Both the position numbers and the translations under genes were made by a program. The notes below the pieces were generated by a model that saw only the letters and a program-made list of their open reading frames with translations, searched no databases and had not been told where the DNA came from. DNA of 64,000 nucleotides from Modestobacter italicus. Its GTDB lineage: Bacteria > Actinomycetota > Actinomycetes > Mycobacteriales > Geodermatophilaceae. The first letter of the stretch is position 1. Each line of letters opens with the position of its first letter. This document shows, piece after piece, positions 27,532 to 36,189 of this stretch. The stretch covers positions 4,960,001 to 5,024,000 of the forward strand of contig NC_017955.1 of assembly GCF_000306785.1 (NCBI RefSeq), in the 5' to 3' direction.

Positions 27532-28524
27532 GCGGAGCCAGCGGGCGGCCTCGACCGCCCAGTAGGTCAGCACCGACCCGGCCCCGGCCCGGCGGATCGC
27601 GGTGAGGGTCTCCAGCACGGCCCGGCGGCGGTCGATCCAGCCGTGCGCGGCGGCGGCCTCGATCATCGCGTACTCGCCGCTGACCTGGTAGGCGCTGACC
27701 GGGACGTCGACGGCGTCGGCGACCTTCGAGACGATGTCCAGGTACGGCAGCGCCGGCTTGACCATGACGGCGTCCGCGCCCTCGGCGAGGTCCTGCGCCA
27801 CCTCGCGCAGCGCCTCGTCGGCGTTGGGCGGGTCCATCTGGTAGGTCGAGCGGTCGCCGAACTGCGGCGCCCCCTCGGCGGCCTCCCGGAACGGCCCGTA
27901 GAAGCCCGACGCGTACTTGGCGGCGTAGGCCAGCACCGGGGTCTCGGTGTAGGCGCTGGAGTCCAGCCCGGCCCGGATCGCGGCGACCTGCCCGTCCATC
28001 ATCCCGCTGGGGGCGATGACGTGGGCGCCGGCCCGGGCCTGCGCGATGGCGACCGCGGCGTAGCGGTCCAGCGTCGGGTCGTTGTCGACGACGCCGGCCG
28101 GGGTGATGACGCCGCAGTGCCCGTGGTCGGTGTACTCGCACAGGCAGAGGTCGGCCATCAGCACCAGCTCGTCGCCGAGGTCGGCCCGCAGCTGCTGCAG
28201 GGCGACGTTGACGATCCCGTCGGCGGCGTCGGCCTGCGAGCCGACCGCGTCCTTCTCCGCCGGGATGCCGAACAGCATCAGCCCGCTGATGCCGGCCTCC
28301 GCGGCCTCGTGCGCGGCCTTGCGCAGCGAGTCCAGCGAGTGCTGCACGACGCCGGGCATCGAGGAGATCGGCTGCGGGTCGGTCAGCCCCTCCTTGACGA
28401 AGACGGGCAGCACGAAGTCGGCGGGGGCCAGCCGGGTCTGCGCCGTCCAGCGCCGCATGGCCGGGGTCGAGCGGAGCCGGCGGCCCCGCGCGAACCCCGG
28501 GTTCGCGCCGCCCCCGGAGGTCAC
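27529..28524 (-). CDS. hemB: Porphobilinogen synthase (5-aminolevulinate dehydratase)
   Basis: This enzyme condenses two 5-aminolevulinate molecules to porphobilinogen. The 331-residue protein shows the metal-site segment LMADLCLCEYTDHGHCG (Cys-rich, zinc type) and the two catalytic Lys segments LAYAAKYASGFYGPFR and VMVKPALPYLDI, with YQVSGEYAM following. The GTG at 28524 overlaps the hemD stop (GTGA). It is the last gene of the rex-hemA-hemC-hemD-hemB run. Confidence 0.96.
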   Translation of the reverse strand: MTSGGGANPGFARGRRLRSTPAMRRWTAQTRLAPADFVLPVFVKEGLTDPQPISSMPGVVQHSLDSLRKAAHEAAEAGISGLMLFGIPAEKDAVGSQADAADGIVNVALQQLRADLGDELVLMADLCLCEYTDHGHCGVITPAGVVDNDPTLDRYAAVAIAQARAGAHVIAPSGMMDGQVAAIRAGLDSSAYTETPVLAYAAKYASGFYGPFREAAEGAPQFGDRSTYQMDPPNADEALREVAQDLAEGADAVMVKPALPYLDIVSKVADAVDVPVSAYQVSGEYAMIEAAAAHGWIDRRRAVLETLTAIRRAGAGSVLTYWAVEAARWLR

Positions 28525-30074
28525 TTCTCCGCCTCCGCCTCGGCCCGGCGGGCCTGGGCGAACTCGGCCAGCGCGTCGACCAGCGGGCCGACGGCGGCAA
28601 CCTCGGGCTGGACGTCGACCCGCAGGCCGAACTCGGTGGCGCTGGCCGCGGTGGCCGGCCCGATCACCGAGACGACGGTGCGGGCGTGCGGCTTGCCGGC
28701 GATGCCGACGAGGTTGCGCACGGTCGAGGAGGAGGTGAAGCAGACCGCGTCGAAGCCACCGCCCTTGATCGCCTCGCGGACCGCGGCGGCCGGCGGCGCG
28801 GCGCGCACCGTGCGGTACGCGGTCACGTCGTCGATCTCCCAGCCGCGCTCCTTGAGCCCGGCGGCGAGGGTCTCGGTGGCGATGTCGGCGCGCGGCAGCA
28901 GCACCCGGTCGATCGGGTCGAAGACGTCGTCGTAGGGCGGGAAGTCGGCGAGCAGGCCCTCGCTGGACTGGTCACCGGTGGGCACCAGCTCCGGCACGAT
29001 GCCGAACTCCCGGACGGCGTCGGCGGTCTGCTGGCCGACGCAGGCGACCTTGACCCCGGCGAACGCGCGGGCGTCCAGGCCCAGCTCGGTGAACTTCTCC
29101 CGGACCGCGCGCACGGCGTTGGTCGAGGTGAACACGATCCAGCCGTAGCGGCCGGTGACCAGGCCCTTGACCGCGCGGTCCATCTGCGCGGGGCTGCGCG
29201 GCGGCTCGACGGCGATGGTCGGCACCTCGACCGGGACGGCGCCGTAGGCGCGCAGCCGCTCGCTCATGTCGCCGGCCTGCTCCTTGGTGCGGGGCACCAG
29301 GACCCGCCAGCCGAACAGCGGGCGGCTCTCCCACCAGGACAGCTTGGCGCGCTTGTCGACCGCGGCACCGACGGTGACCACGACGCCCCCGGTGAGGCTG
29401 TCCAGCCCCGCGGACTTCTCCGCGACCGCGGACAGCTTGCTGGCCACGCTCTTCTGCGCGGTGCCGGTGCCCTCGGTGGTGACGACCACCGGGGTGCTGC
29501 CCGGCATGCCGCCGTCGACCAGCGCGGCGGCGGTGGTGGGCAGCTGCTCGGCGGTGGCCTGCAGCACCAGCGGGCTGCCGGTGCCGGTGGCGGCGGCGGC
29601 CAGCGCGGCCAGGTCGACGGGGGCGTCGACCGCGCGCAGGTCGGCCTGCACGGAGCTGGCGCCCAGCGGGACGCCGGCGTAGGCGGGCACCGCGGTGCCG
29701 ACGGCGACACCGGGGACGACGTCGAAGGCGACGCTGGTGCGGGTGACCGCCAGCGCCTCCTTGACCACGGCGTCGCTGGTGAACGGGTCGCCGGCGACCA
29801 GCCGGACGACGACGCCGCCGTTCTTGGCGGCGGCGACGGCGCCCTTGGCGACCTCGGCCGGCTCACCGCTGACCGTGGTGAGCTCGAGGTCCGGGTGCGC
29901 CGTGCGCACCGCCTCGAGGACGGCAGCGGACACGTCCGGGTCGGCCAGCACGGTGTCGGCACCGGCGATCGCGGCGCCGGCCCGGACGGTGAGGAGCTCC
30001 GGGTCGCCGGGGCCGGCGCCGACGAAGACCACCGTGCCCTTGCCGTTGCCGTTCTGCTTGCGTGAGCGCGTCAT
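28521..30074 (-). CDS. hemD: Fused uroporphyrinogen-III C-methyltransferase / uroporphyrinogen-III synthase
   Basis: The 517-residue protein joins two activities. Residues 1-245 are CobA/SUMT-like, with the SAM site VFVGAGPGDPELLTVRAG and LVAGDPFTSD. Residues 255-510 are uroporphyrinogen-III synthase, with FTSTNAVRAVREKF, VACVGQQTADAV and CFTSSSTVRNLV. Fusions of this type are usual in actinobacteria. Whether the methyltransferase half is active is unclear, because several canonical residues after the first motif differ. It overlaps hemB by four bases and starts 106 bp after hemC. Confidence 0.92.
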   Translation of the reverse strand: MTRSRKQNGNGKGTVVFVGAGPGDPELLTVRAGAAIAGADTVLADPDVSAAVLEAVRTAHPDLELTTVSGEPAEVAKGAVAAAKNGGVVVRLVAGDPFTSDAVVKEALAVTRTSVAFDVVPGVAVGTAVPAYAGVPLGASSVQADLRAVDAPVDLAALAAAATGTGSPLVLQATAEQLPTTAAALVDGGMPGSTPVVVTTEGTGTAQKSVASKLSAVAEKSAGLDSLTGGVVVTVGAAVDKRAKLSWWESRPLFGWRVLVPRTKEQAGDMSERLRAYGAVPVEVPTIAVEPPRSPAQMDRAVKGLVTGRYGWIVFTSTNAVRAVREKFTELGLDARAFAGVKVACVGQQTADAVREFGIVPELVPTGDQSSEGLLADFPPYDDVFDPIDRVLLPRADIATETLAAGLKERGWEIDDVTAYRTVRAAPPAAAVREAIKGGGFDAVCFTSSSTVRNLVGIAGKPHARTVVSVIGPATAASATEFGLRVDVQPEVAAVGPLVDALAEFAQARRAEAEAEK

Positions 30075-30107
30075 CGCGTGCTCCTGTTCCTGCCCCTGGA
30101 GGGGGTC

Positions 30108-30160
30108 GCTGCGGGTGGTGCGGGACGGGTGGGTGGGTGGCGGGGTGGGTCGGAGACGAG
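30108..30160 (+). other. G-rich tract, possible G-quadruplex (hemC-hemD gap)
   Basis: The plus strand here has at least five runs of three or more G separated by one to five bases (GGGTGGTGCGGG, GGGTGGGTGGG, GGGGTGGG). The hem genes are on the minus strand, so the G-rich strand is the template and the transcript is C-rich. In an otherwise tightly packed operon this 106-bp spacer is unusual. A folded template could slow polymerase between hemC and hemD. No other feature is seen apart from the hemD ribosome site AGGAG. Confidence 0.4.
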
Positions 30161-30180
30161 GTGCACCGCGGGGGGAGGGG

Positions 30181-31122
30181 TCATCGGCTGGCCGCCATCA
30201 GCGCGGCGGCGTCCCGGTCGAGCAGCTCGGCGGCGAGCCGCCGGCCCAGGGACTCGGCCTCGGCGGCCGGTCCGGAGACCGAGTCGCGGACGGAGTCGCT
30301 GCCGTCGATCGCGGTGACCGAGGCGCGCAGCCACAGCTCGGCGGAGCCGTCCTCGGCCTCGGTGAGCTCGGCGTGCGCGGCCACCGGTGCGCTGCAGCCT
30401 GCCTCGAGCGCGGCGAGCACGGCCCGCTCGGCGGCGACGCAGGCCCGGGCGGCCGGGTCGTCGAGCGCGGCGAGCAGCTCCCGGACCCGGGTGTCGTCGC
30501 TGCGGCACTCCACGGCCAGGGCGCCCTGCGCCGGGGCGGGCAGGACCTGGATCGGGTCGAGGGTCTCGGTGACCGCCGACAGCCGGCCGATCCGGGCCAG
30601 CCCGGCGCGGGCCAGGACGACGGCGTCCAGCTCACCGGAGGCGACCTTGCCCATCCGGGTGTCGACGTTGCCGCGGATCGGCACGATCTCCAGGCCGAGC
30701 CCGAGCGCGCGCAGCTGGGCCATCCGCCGCGGCGCGCCGGTGCCGATCCGGGCACCCGGGGGCAGCTCGCCGAGCGTCAGCCCGTCGCGGGCGACGAGCA
30801 CGTCGCGCGGGTCCTCGCGGGCCGGCACGGCGGCGACGGTGAGCCCGGGGGTGGGCGCGGTCGGCAGGTCCTTGAAGCTGTGCACGGCGAGGTCGACGGT
30901 GCCGGCGTGCAGGGCGTCGCGCAGCGCGCTGACGAACACGCCGGTGCCGCCGAGCTGGGCGATCGCCTCGGTCGACCGGTCGCCGTAGGTGCTCACGTGC
31001 ACCAGCTCGACCGGCACGCCGCTGGAGCTGCTCAGCGCGTCGGCGACCAGCTGGGACTGGGTCAGCGCCAGCTGGCTGGCCCGGGTGCCCAGCCGGAGGG
31101 TCGCGGTCCGCAGGTCGGTCAC
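30181..31122 (-). CDS. hemC: Hydroxymethylbilane synthase (porphobilinogen deaminase)
   Basis: This enzyme polymerises four porphobilinogen units into hydroxymethylbilane. The 313-residue protein has [14 protein letters not shown] at the N-terminus, VHSFKDLPT with the catalytic Asp region, [22 protein letters not shown], and the dipyrromethane-cofactor Cys in [13 protein letters not shown]. The GTG at 31122 overlaps the hemA stop (GTGA), so hemA and hemC are translationally coupled. Confidence 0.96.
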   Translation of the reverse strand: MTDLRTATLRLGTRASQLALTQSQLVADALSSSSGVPVELVHVSTYGDRSTEAIAQLGGTGVFVSALRDALHAGTVDLAVHSFKDLPTAPTPGLTVAAVPAREDPRDVLVARDGLTLGELPPGARIGTGAPRRMAQLRALGLGLEIVPIRGNVDTRMGKVASGELDAVVLARAGLARIGRLSAVTETLDPIQVLPAPAQGALAVECRSDDTRVRELLAALDDPAARACVAAERAVLAALEAGCSAPVAAHAELTEAEDGSAELWLRASVTAIDGSDSVRDSVSGPAAEAESLGRRLAAELLDRDAAALMAASR

Positions 31123-32507
31123 TCGGGGGCCCCCTCGACGGAGAGGACGTCCAGGGAGGACAGCCGCGTCCCGGCCGGGAGCTGGGGGTCGACGGTGACC
31201 GCGCGGGAGAGGCTGGCGGTGTCGCCGTCGAGGCCGAGTCCGAACAGCGCCCGCAGCGCGTCGGCGTAGTCGGTGCCGTTCGGCGTGCTGGCCAGCTCCT
31301 TGACCCGCACGGTCGGCTCGTGCAGCAGCTTGTCCACGACCCGGCGGACGGTGCGCGCGATCTCGCTGCGCGCCTTCGCGTCCAGGTCGGGCAGCCGGGT
31401 GGACAGCCGGAGCAGCTCCGCGTCGACCACCTCGGCGGCCTGGCTGCGCAGCGCGGAGACGGTCGGGGCCACCGCCGCGGCCTGCCGCTCGGCGCGCAGC
31501 AGCGAGGTCTCCAGCTCGACCAGGGCGTGCGCGGCGGCGATGTCGTCGGCGGCGACCGACCCGGCCACCGGGCGGCCGGGGTGCGCGGCCCGCTCGCCCT
31601 GCAGCATCGCCAGGTCGACGACGTGCACGCCGGGCATCCCGGCGACGGCGGTGTCGACGTCGCGGGGCAGCGCCAGGTCGACGACCACCAGCGGGCGCCC
31701 GCCGCGGCCGGCGAGCGCGGTGGAGACCACGTCGGTGCCGATGACCGTGCCGGTGGCCCCCGTGCAGGTGACCAGGACGTCGGCGGCGGTGAGCTCCTCG
31801 GGCAGCTGCTCGAGGTCGGCCTGCCGGCCGCCGACGGACTCGGCGAGCCGGGCGGCGCTGGCCGGCGTCCGGCTGCTGACGGTGACCTGGGCGCCGCGGC
31901 GGGCCAGCGTGGTGGCCGCGAGCGCACCCATCGAGCCGGCGCCGACCACCAGGACCGGCCGGCCGGCCAGCTCACCGAGGACGTCGGTGACCCGGTCGAG
32001 GGCGACCGAGACCAGCGAGGCGCCGGCCTTGTCGATGCCGGTCTCGGCGTGCACCCGCTTGCCCACGCGCAGCGCGCGCTGGGCGATCGGGTGCAGCTCC
32101 CGGCCGATCGTGCCCTCCTCCTGGGCCAGCGCGTACGCCGCCCGGAGCTGGCCGAGGACCTGGGTCTCGCCGACCACCATGGAGTCCAGGCCGGCGGCGA
32201 CGGTGCACAGGTGCGCGATCGCCTGGTCCTCGTAGTGGACCGTCACGTACGGGGCGAGCTCCTCCACCGTCGCGCCGGCGTGCCGGGCGAGCACGTGGCT
32301 GACGTCGGTGATCCCGCCGTGGAACCGGTCGACCTCGGCGAAGACCTCGATCCGGTTGCAGGTGGCGAGCACGAGCGCCTCGCTGACGTGCTGGGCGTCG
32401 AGCAGCTCGTGCAGCGTCTTGACGGTGTCGTCGCCGCTCATGGCGACCTGCTCGAGCAGGGAGACCGGCGCGGTCTGGTGGCTGATGCCGACGGCGAGCA
32501 GGCTCAT
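31119..32507 (-). CDS. hemA: Glutamyl-tRNA reductase
   Basis: This NADPH enzyme reduces glutamyl-tRNA to glutamate-1-semialdehyde, the committed step of C5 haem synthesis. The 462-residue protein has [13 protein letters not shown], the catalytic Cys in [25 protein letters not shown], and the NADPH-binding [14 protein letters not shown]. The C-terminal dimerisation domain runs to about residue 420. The start codon overlaps the rex stop (ATGA), so HemA synthesis is tied to that of the redox repressor, as in the Streptomyces rex-hemACD operon. Confidence 0.96.
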   Translation of the reverse strand: MSLLAVGISHQTAPVSLLEQVAMSGDDTVKTLHELLDAQHVSEALVLATCNRIEVFAEVDRFHGGITDVSHVLARHAGATVEELAPYVTVHYEDQAIAHLCTVAAGLDSMVVGETQVLGQLRAAYALAQEEGTIGRELHPIAQRALRVGKRVHAETGIDKAGASLVSVALDRVTDVLGELAGRPVLVVGAGSMGALAATTLARRGAQVTVSSRTPASAARLAESVGGRQADLEQLPEELTAADVLVTCTGATGTVIGTDVVSTALAGRGGRPLVVVDLALPRDVDTAVAGMPGVHVVDLAMLQGERAAHPGRPVAGSVAADDIAAAHALVELETSLLRAERQAAAVAPTVSALRSQAAEVVDAELLRLSTRLPDLDAKARSEIARTVRRVVDKLLHEPTVRVKELASTPNGTDYADALRALFGLGLDGDTASLSRAVTVDPQLPAGTRLSSLDVLSVEGAPE

Positions 32508-33196
32508 CGGACCGACTCCCGCGCGTCGGCGCGGAGCGCGGTGACCACGGGCGCGGAGCCGTCGCGCTGCTGGTCGAGGAAGGCCAGCACCTGCAGCTCC
32601 ACCGAGAGGTCGACCTTTCGGACGTCGACGCCCGCAGGGACCGTCAACGCCACCGGCGCGAAGTTCAAGATGCTCCTCACCCCGGCCGCGACGAGCCGGT
32701 CGCAGACCGCCTGCGCCACCTCGGCCGGTGTCGTGATGACCCCGATGGTCGCCCCGGTGCGGGCGACGACGACCTCGAGCTCCTCGGCCGGGTGGACCGG
32801 GAGCCCCCCGACCTCGGTGCCGACGGTGCGCGGGTCGCTGTCGAGCAGCCCGACGAACTGGAAGCCCCGGCTGGCGAACCCGGCGTAGTCGGCCAGCGCC
32901 GAGCCGAGCCGGCCGATGCCGACCAGCACGCACGGGCGCGACCGCTCCCCGCCGAGCACCTCGGTGAGCCGCTCCCGCAGGCCGGCCACGGAGTAGCCGA
33001 CGCCGCGGACGCCGCACGGGCCGAGGTAGGAGAGGTCCTTGCGCAGCCCGGCCGGGTTCACCCCGGCCGCGGAGGCCAGCTCACCGGAGGAGACCGAGCT
33101 GCGGCCGCCGTCGGCGAGGCCGGCCAGCACCCGCAGGTACACGGCCAGACGAGCGACGGTGGCCTCCGGGACGATCCGGGGCCGCGACTCCGACAC
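32504..33196 (-). CDS. rex: Redox-sensing transcriptional repressor Rex
   Basis: Rex is a winged-helix and Rossmann-fold repressor that binds DNA when NADH/NAD+ is low and releases it when NADH rises. The 230-residue form has IVPEATVARLAVYLRVLAGLA, VSSGELASAAGVNPAGLRKDLSYLG (recognition helix), VLVGIGRLGSALADY (NAD(H) site), LLDSDPRTVG and ILNFAPVALTVP. GTG 33196 has GGAG seven bases upstream and gives normal family length. GTG 33274 would add 26 residues but has no ribosome site. It heads the rex-hemA-C-D-B operon and carries its own operator upstream. Confidence 0.94.
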   Translation of the reverse strand: MSESRPRIVPEATVARLAVYLRVLAGLADGGRSSVSSGELASAAGVNPAGLRKDLSYLGPCGVRGVGYSVAGLRERLTEVLGGERSRPCVLVGIGRLGSALADYAGFASRGFQFVGLLDSDPRTVGTEVGGLPVHPAEELEVVVARTGATIGVITTPAEVAQAVCDRLVAAGVRSILNFAPVALTVPAGVDVRKVDLSVELQVLAFLDQQRDGSAPVVTALRADARESVR

Positions 33197-33303
33197 GGGC
33201 AGACTCCACAGCGATCCGATCGCGACCGGGAGGACCCGGGGTCGATCGGGGGGACTTCGGACTGAGACACTCACCAGCGGGCGCGGGGCGTCCGACGTCT
33301 GCC

Positions 33304-33332
33304 ACGGTAACCGCTTGTGAAGGCCTGAACAA
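33304..33332 (-). promoter_or_regulatory. rex-hem promoter with Rex operator
   Basis: On the minus strand a -35 TTGTTC (33327-33332), a 17-base spacer and a -10 TACCGT (33304-33309) form a plausible promoter. The sequence TTGTGA-N6-GAACAA at 33315-33332 overlaps the -35 and spacer and resembles the Rex operator, with one imperfect half. The surrounding bases CGCTTGTGAA and ACAAAGTCG are shared with the nuo operator at 5278-5295. This predicts autoregulation of rex and the hem genes. Confidence 0.7.
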
Positions 33333-33417
33333 AGTCGCCGGGAGCGTCTGCGCAGGTCGCGGGCCCCCGCTGTGTCGAGGACCACGCCCCGGACCACCCG
33401 TCCGGGGCGCCGGTGGG

Positions 33418-33663
33418 TCAGCCGAGGCCGAGGTCCCGGCGCAACCGGACGACGTCGACGGTGAAGCAGCTGTGCTCCCGGCCGTCCAGCAGCACCACCG
33501 GCACCAGGTCGCCGTACTCGGCCCGCAGCTCGGGGTCGGCGTCGACGTCGACCAGCTCCACGGGCAGGCCGGCCTCCTCACCGGCGATCCTGGTCAGCGT
33601 CTCCGCGGCGACCACGCAGAGGTGGCAGCCCTGGCGGGTGAGCAGCTGCACGCGCTCAGCCAT
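33418..33663 (-). CDS. Glutaredoxin-family protein
   Basis: The 81-residue protein (MAERVQLLTRQGCHLCVVA...) has a thioredoxin/glutaredoxin fold with the redox pair CHLC at residues 13-16 and a DLVPVVLLDG cis-Pro segment. It ends in a charged helix. It corresponds, by position between rex/hemA and a sigma factor, to the small glutaredoxin-like gene at the same place in Streptomyces and Mycobacterium. The electron donor is unknown (mycothiol or thioredoxin possible). It overlaps the acyl-CoA ligase gene by eight bases. Confidence 0.85.
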   Translation of the reverse strand: MAERVQLLTRQGCHLCVVAAETLTRIAGEEAGLPVELVDVDADPELRAEYGDLVPVVLLDGREHSCFTVDVVRLRRDLGLG

Positions 33664-35293
33664 CGGTCTCCTCCGCGGCGGCGGCGGCCGCGGCGGCCCG
33701 CTCCAGCCCCAGCTCCCGCAGCCGCGCCCGGCTGACCTTGCCGGCCAGCGAGTGCGGCAGCTCGGCGACGAAGTGCACGCCGACCGGCACCTTGAACCGG
33801 GCCAGCGACCGGGCGGCGTGCTCGCGCAGTTGCTCCTCGGTGACCTCGCCGTCCGGGGTGCGGACGACGACGGCGTGCACGGCCTCCCCGGTCCGCGGGT
33901 CGGGCACGCCGATGACCGCGCTCTCGGCCACGTCCGGGTGCTCGTCGAGGACGCGCTCCACCTCGCCGGGGTAGACGTTGAAGCCGCTGACCAGCACCAG
34001 GTCGCGGCGCCGGTCGACCAGCCGGAGGTCGCCGTCGGCGTCCCGGTAGGCGATGTCGCCGGTGGGCAGCCAGCCCGCGGCGTCCGGGCCGTCGGCACCG
34101 TCGGGCCAGAACCCGCTGAACAGGTTGGGCCCGCGGGCGCAGATCTCGCCGGCCTCGTCCGCGTCGGACTCACCGTCCTCCTCGGCGAACGGGTCGCCGA
34201 AGACGTCCTGGCGGACCCGGCTGCCCGGGTCGGGGCCGGCGGTCGGGCCGCCGGCGGTGTCGCGCAGGACGAGCTCCACGCCGGGCAGCGGACCGCCGAT
34301 GCACTCGGGCTTCGCCCGCCCGGTGGCCAGCGTGCTGGTGAGCACCGGCCCGGCCTCGGTGAGCCCGTAGCCCTCCCAGACGGTGACCGCGGCCCGGGTG
34401 CGCATCGCCTCGAACAGCGCGCCGGGCATGGGGGCGGCGCCGCAGCTGGCGGTGCGCACCGCGGCGAACCCGCGGCGCAGCGCGGCGTCGCTGCCGGCCG
34501 CGTCGGCGACGGCGAGCCAGGCGGCGTACATCGGCGGCGCGCCGGGGACGGCGGTGACCTCCTCCTCGGCCATCAGCCGGAGCGTGGCCGCCGGGTCGAA
34601 CTCCTCGACCAGCACGGCGCAGGCGGCGGTCTCGGCGACCAGGCCCCAGCCGGCGTTGAGGCCGTAGACGTGGAAGAGCGGGAGGACCAGCAGCACGCGG
34701 TCGCCGGTGCGCACCGGCGCCGGGTCCAGCCCCAGCAGCTGCTGCTGGTTGGCCAGCAGGGCCGCGTGGGTGAGCATCGCGCCGCGCGGGCGGCCGGTGG
34801 TGCCGCTGGTGTACGCCAGCAGGGCGAGCGCGTCCGGGTCCTCGGGGTCGGCGGGGGCCGGGTCGTCCGACGCCGGCGGCCCGACGCTGACCGGCACCCC
34901 GGCGAGCTCCTCCCGCGGGGTGCCGACGACGAGCAGCCGGGCACCGGAGTCGCCGAGCAGGTGCTCGGTCTCCGGGTCGGTGAAGGCCGTGTTCACCGGC
35001 ACCACCACCAGCCCGGCCCGCAGCGCGCCCATCACCGCGACCACCCAGTCGACGCCGTTGCGCAGCTGCACCGCGACCCGCTCACCGGGGTCGAGCCCGC
35101 GGGCCCGGTACCCGGCCGCGGCCCGGTCGACCCGGGCGTCGAGCTCCGCCCAGCTCAGCCGCACGTCGCCGGCGACCAGGGCCGGCGCGGCGCCGGCCGC
35201 GTCGGCCGCCCGGCGGACCAGCGCGGAGAAGGACCGCACCTCACCGGGTCGCGCCGCGGCCACGTCGGCAGCCGGCACCTCGTCGACCGGCAC
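33656..35293 (-). CDS. Long-chain fatty-acid/acyl-CoA ligase family protein
   Basis: This adenylate-forming enzyme of the AMP-binding family is 545 residues long. Motifs are LLAYTSGTTGRPRGAMLTH (P-loop), VWEGYGLTEAGP, TGDIAYRDADGDLRLVDRRRDLVLVSGFNVYPGEVE, and the C-terminal SLAGKVSRARL with the catalytic Lys. An acidic insertion (DPFAEEDGESDADEAGE) lies between A5 and A7. The acid substrate cannot be told. GTG 35293 has GGAGG six bases upstream. It is divergent from the sigma-factor gene and overlaps the glutaredoxin gene downstream. Confidence 0.88.
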   Translation of the reverse strand: MPVDEVPAADVAAARPGEVRSFSALVRRAADAAGAAPALVAGDVRLSWAELDARVDRAAAGYRARGLDPGERVAVQLRNGVDWVVAVMGALRAGLVVVPVNTAFTDPETEHLLGDSGARLLVVGTPREELAGVPVSVGPPASDDPAPADPEDPDALALLAYTSGTTGRPRGAMLTHAALLANQQQLLGLDPAPVRTGDRVLLVLPLFHVYGLNAGWGLVAETAACAVLVEEFDPAATLRLMAEEEVTAVPGAPPMYAAWLAVADAAGSDAALRRGFAAVRTASCGAAPMPGALFEAMRTRAAVTVWEGYGLTEAGPVLTSTLATGRAKPECIGGPLPGVELVLRDTAGGPTAGPDPGSRVRQDVFGDPFAEEDGESDADEAGEICARGPNLFSGFWPDGADGPDAAGWLPTGDIAYRDADGDLRLVDRRRDLVLVSGFNVYPGEVERVLDEHPDVAESAVIGVPDPRTGEAVHAVVVRTPDGEVTEEQLREHAARSLARFKVPVGVHFVAELPHSLAGKVSRARLRELGLERAAAAAAAAEETDG

Positions 35294-35450
35294 GACGGAC
35301 CTCCGCAGGGTCAGGGCGACCGGCCGGGCGGCCGGGTCGCGTGGACGCAGGGCTCCGATGTTGTCACCATGGGGCGCGGGCCGCAGCGTCCCCGCGCGTG
35401 CTCGGCCAGGTTCCCCCTCGGGTGGGGGCGTGAGGAGGCGCGGGACCGGC

Positions 35451-36062
35451 ATGACCCGCGCCCGTCCCACCCCGGCCCCTCCGCCGGTCGCCGCCCCTGC
35501 GCCACCGCCGGACGACCAGCGCGCCGTCTGGGAGCTCGTCCGCCGGGCCCAGGACGGCGACGCCGAGGGCTTCGGGGAGCTCTACGACCGCTACGTCGAC
35601 GTCGTCTTCCGCTACCTGTTCCACAAGGCCGGCGACCGGGCGACGGCCGAGGACCTCACCAGCGAGACCTTCGTCCGCGCGCTGCGCCGGATCGACTCGC
35701 TGAGCTACCAGGGCCGGGACGTCGGCGCCTGGCTGGTCACCATCGCCCGCAACCTGCTGCTGGACCACGTGAAGAGCAGCCGGTACCGGCTGGAGGTGCC
35801 GACCGCGGACATGCGCGACGCCGACCGGGCCACCGCGGGCCCCGAGGAGGCGGTGCTGCAGCGGCTGGCCGACGCCGAGCTGATGGCCGCGGTCGCGCGG
35901 CTGTCCGCCGAGCAGCGCGAGTGTCTGCAGCTGCGCTTCGTGCAGGGGCTGTCGGTCGCGGAGACGGCGGCCGCGATGGGCAAGCGGGAGGGCGCCGTGA
36001 AGGCGCTGCAGCACCGGGCGGTGCGCCGGCTGGCCAGCCTGGTACCGGAGGGGCTGCGGTGA
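35451..36062 (+). CDS. bldN: ECF sigma factor, probable BldN orthologue
   Basis: This 203-residue protein is an extracytoplasmic-function sigma factor. Region 2 covers about 27-95 (AEGFGELYDRYVDVVFRYLFHKAGDRATAEDLTSETF split across it) and region 4 covers 148-195 (RECLQLRFVQGLSVAETAAAMGKREGAVKALQHRA). The gene order hemC-hemA-rex-glutaredoxin-sigma-membrane protein-HAD matches the Streptomyces bldN locus, and the next gene has a consensus BldN promoter. The N-terminus is short and Pro-rich; an in-frame ATG at 35358 would add 31 residues, which could act like the BldN pro-sequence. Confidence 0.82.
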   Translation: MTRARPTPAPPPVAAPAPPPDDQRAVWELVRRAQDGDAEGFGELYDRYVDVVFRYLFHKAGDRATAEDLTSETFVRALRRIDSLSYQGRDVGAWLVTIARNLLLDHVKSSRYRLEVPTADMRDADRATAGPEEAVLQRLADAELMAAVARLSAEQRECLQLRFVQGLSVAETAAAMGKREGAVKALQHRAVRRLASLVPEGLR

Positions 36063-36102
36063 CCGGTGGGGCCGGTCCGGCACCGATGACCGGCCGGCAC
36101 CC

Positions 36103-36131
36103 CGTAACGGCCGGTGCGACGGGGTCGTTGA
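36103..36131 (+). promoter_or_regulatory. Consensus BldN-type promoter upstream of the anti-sigma gene
   Basis: A -35 CGTAAC (36103-36108) and a -10 CGTTGA (36126-36131) are separated by 17 bases. Both hexamers match exactly the published Streptomyces BldN consensus as I recall it (CGTAAC and CGTTGA, 16-18 spacing). The predicted start near 36139 gives a leader of about 50 bases before the GTG at 36190. In Streptomyces, rsbN is itself transcribed by BldN, so the arrangement implies negative feedback. Confidence 0.75.
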
Positions 36132-36189
36132 CCGGACAGGGGTGCCCGGTGCGGCGGCGCCCGGGGCGAGCGGGACGCGGAGGGACACG

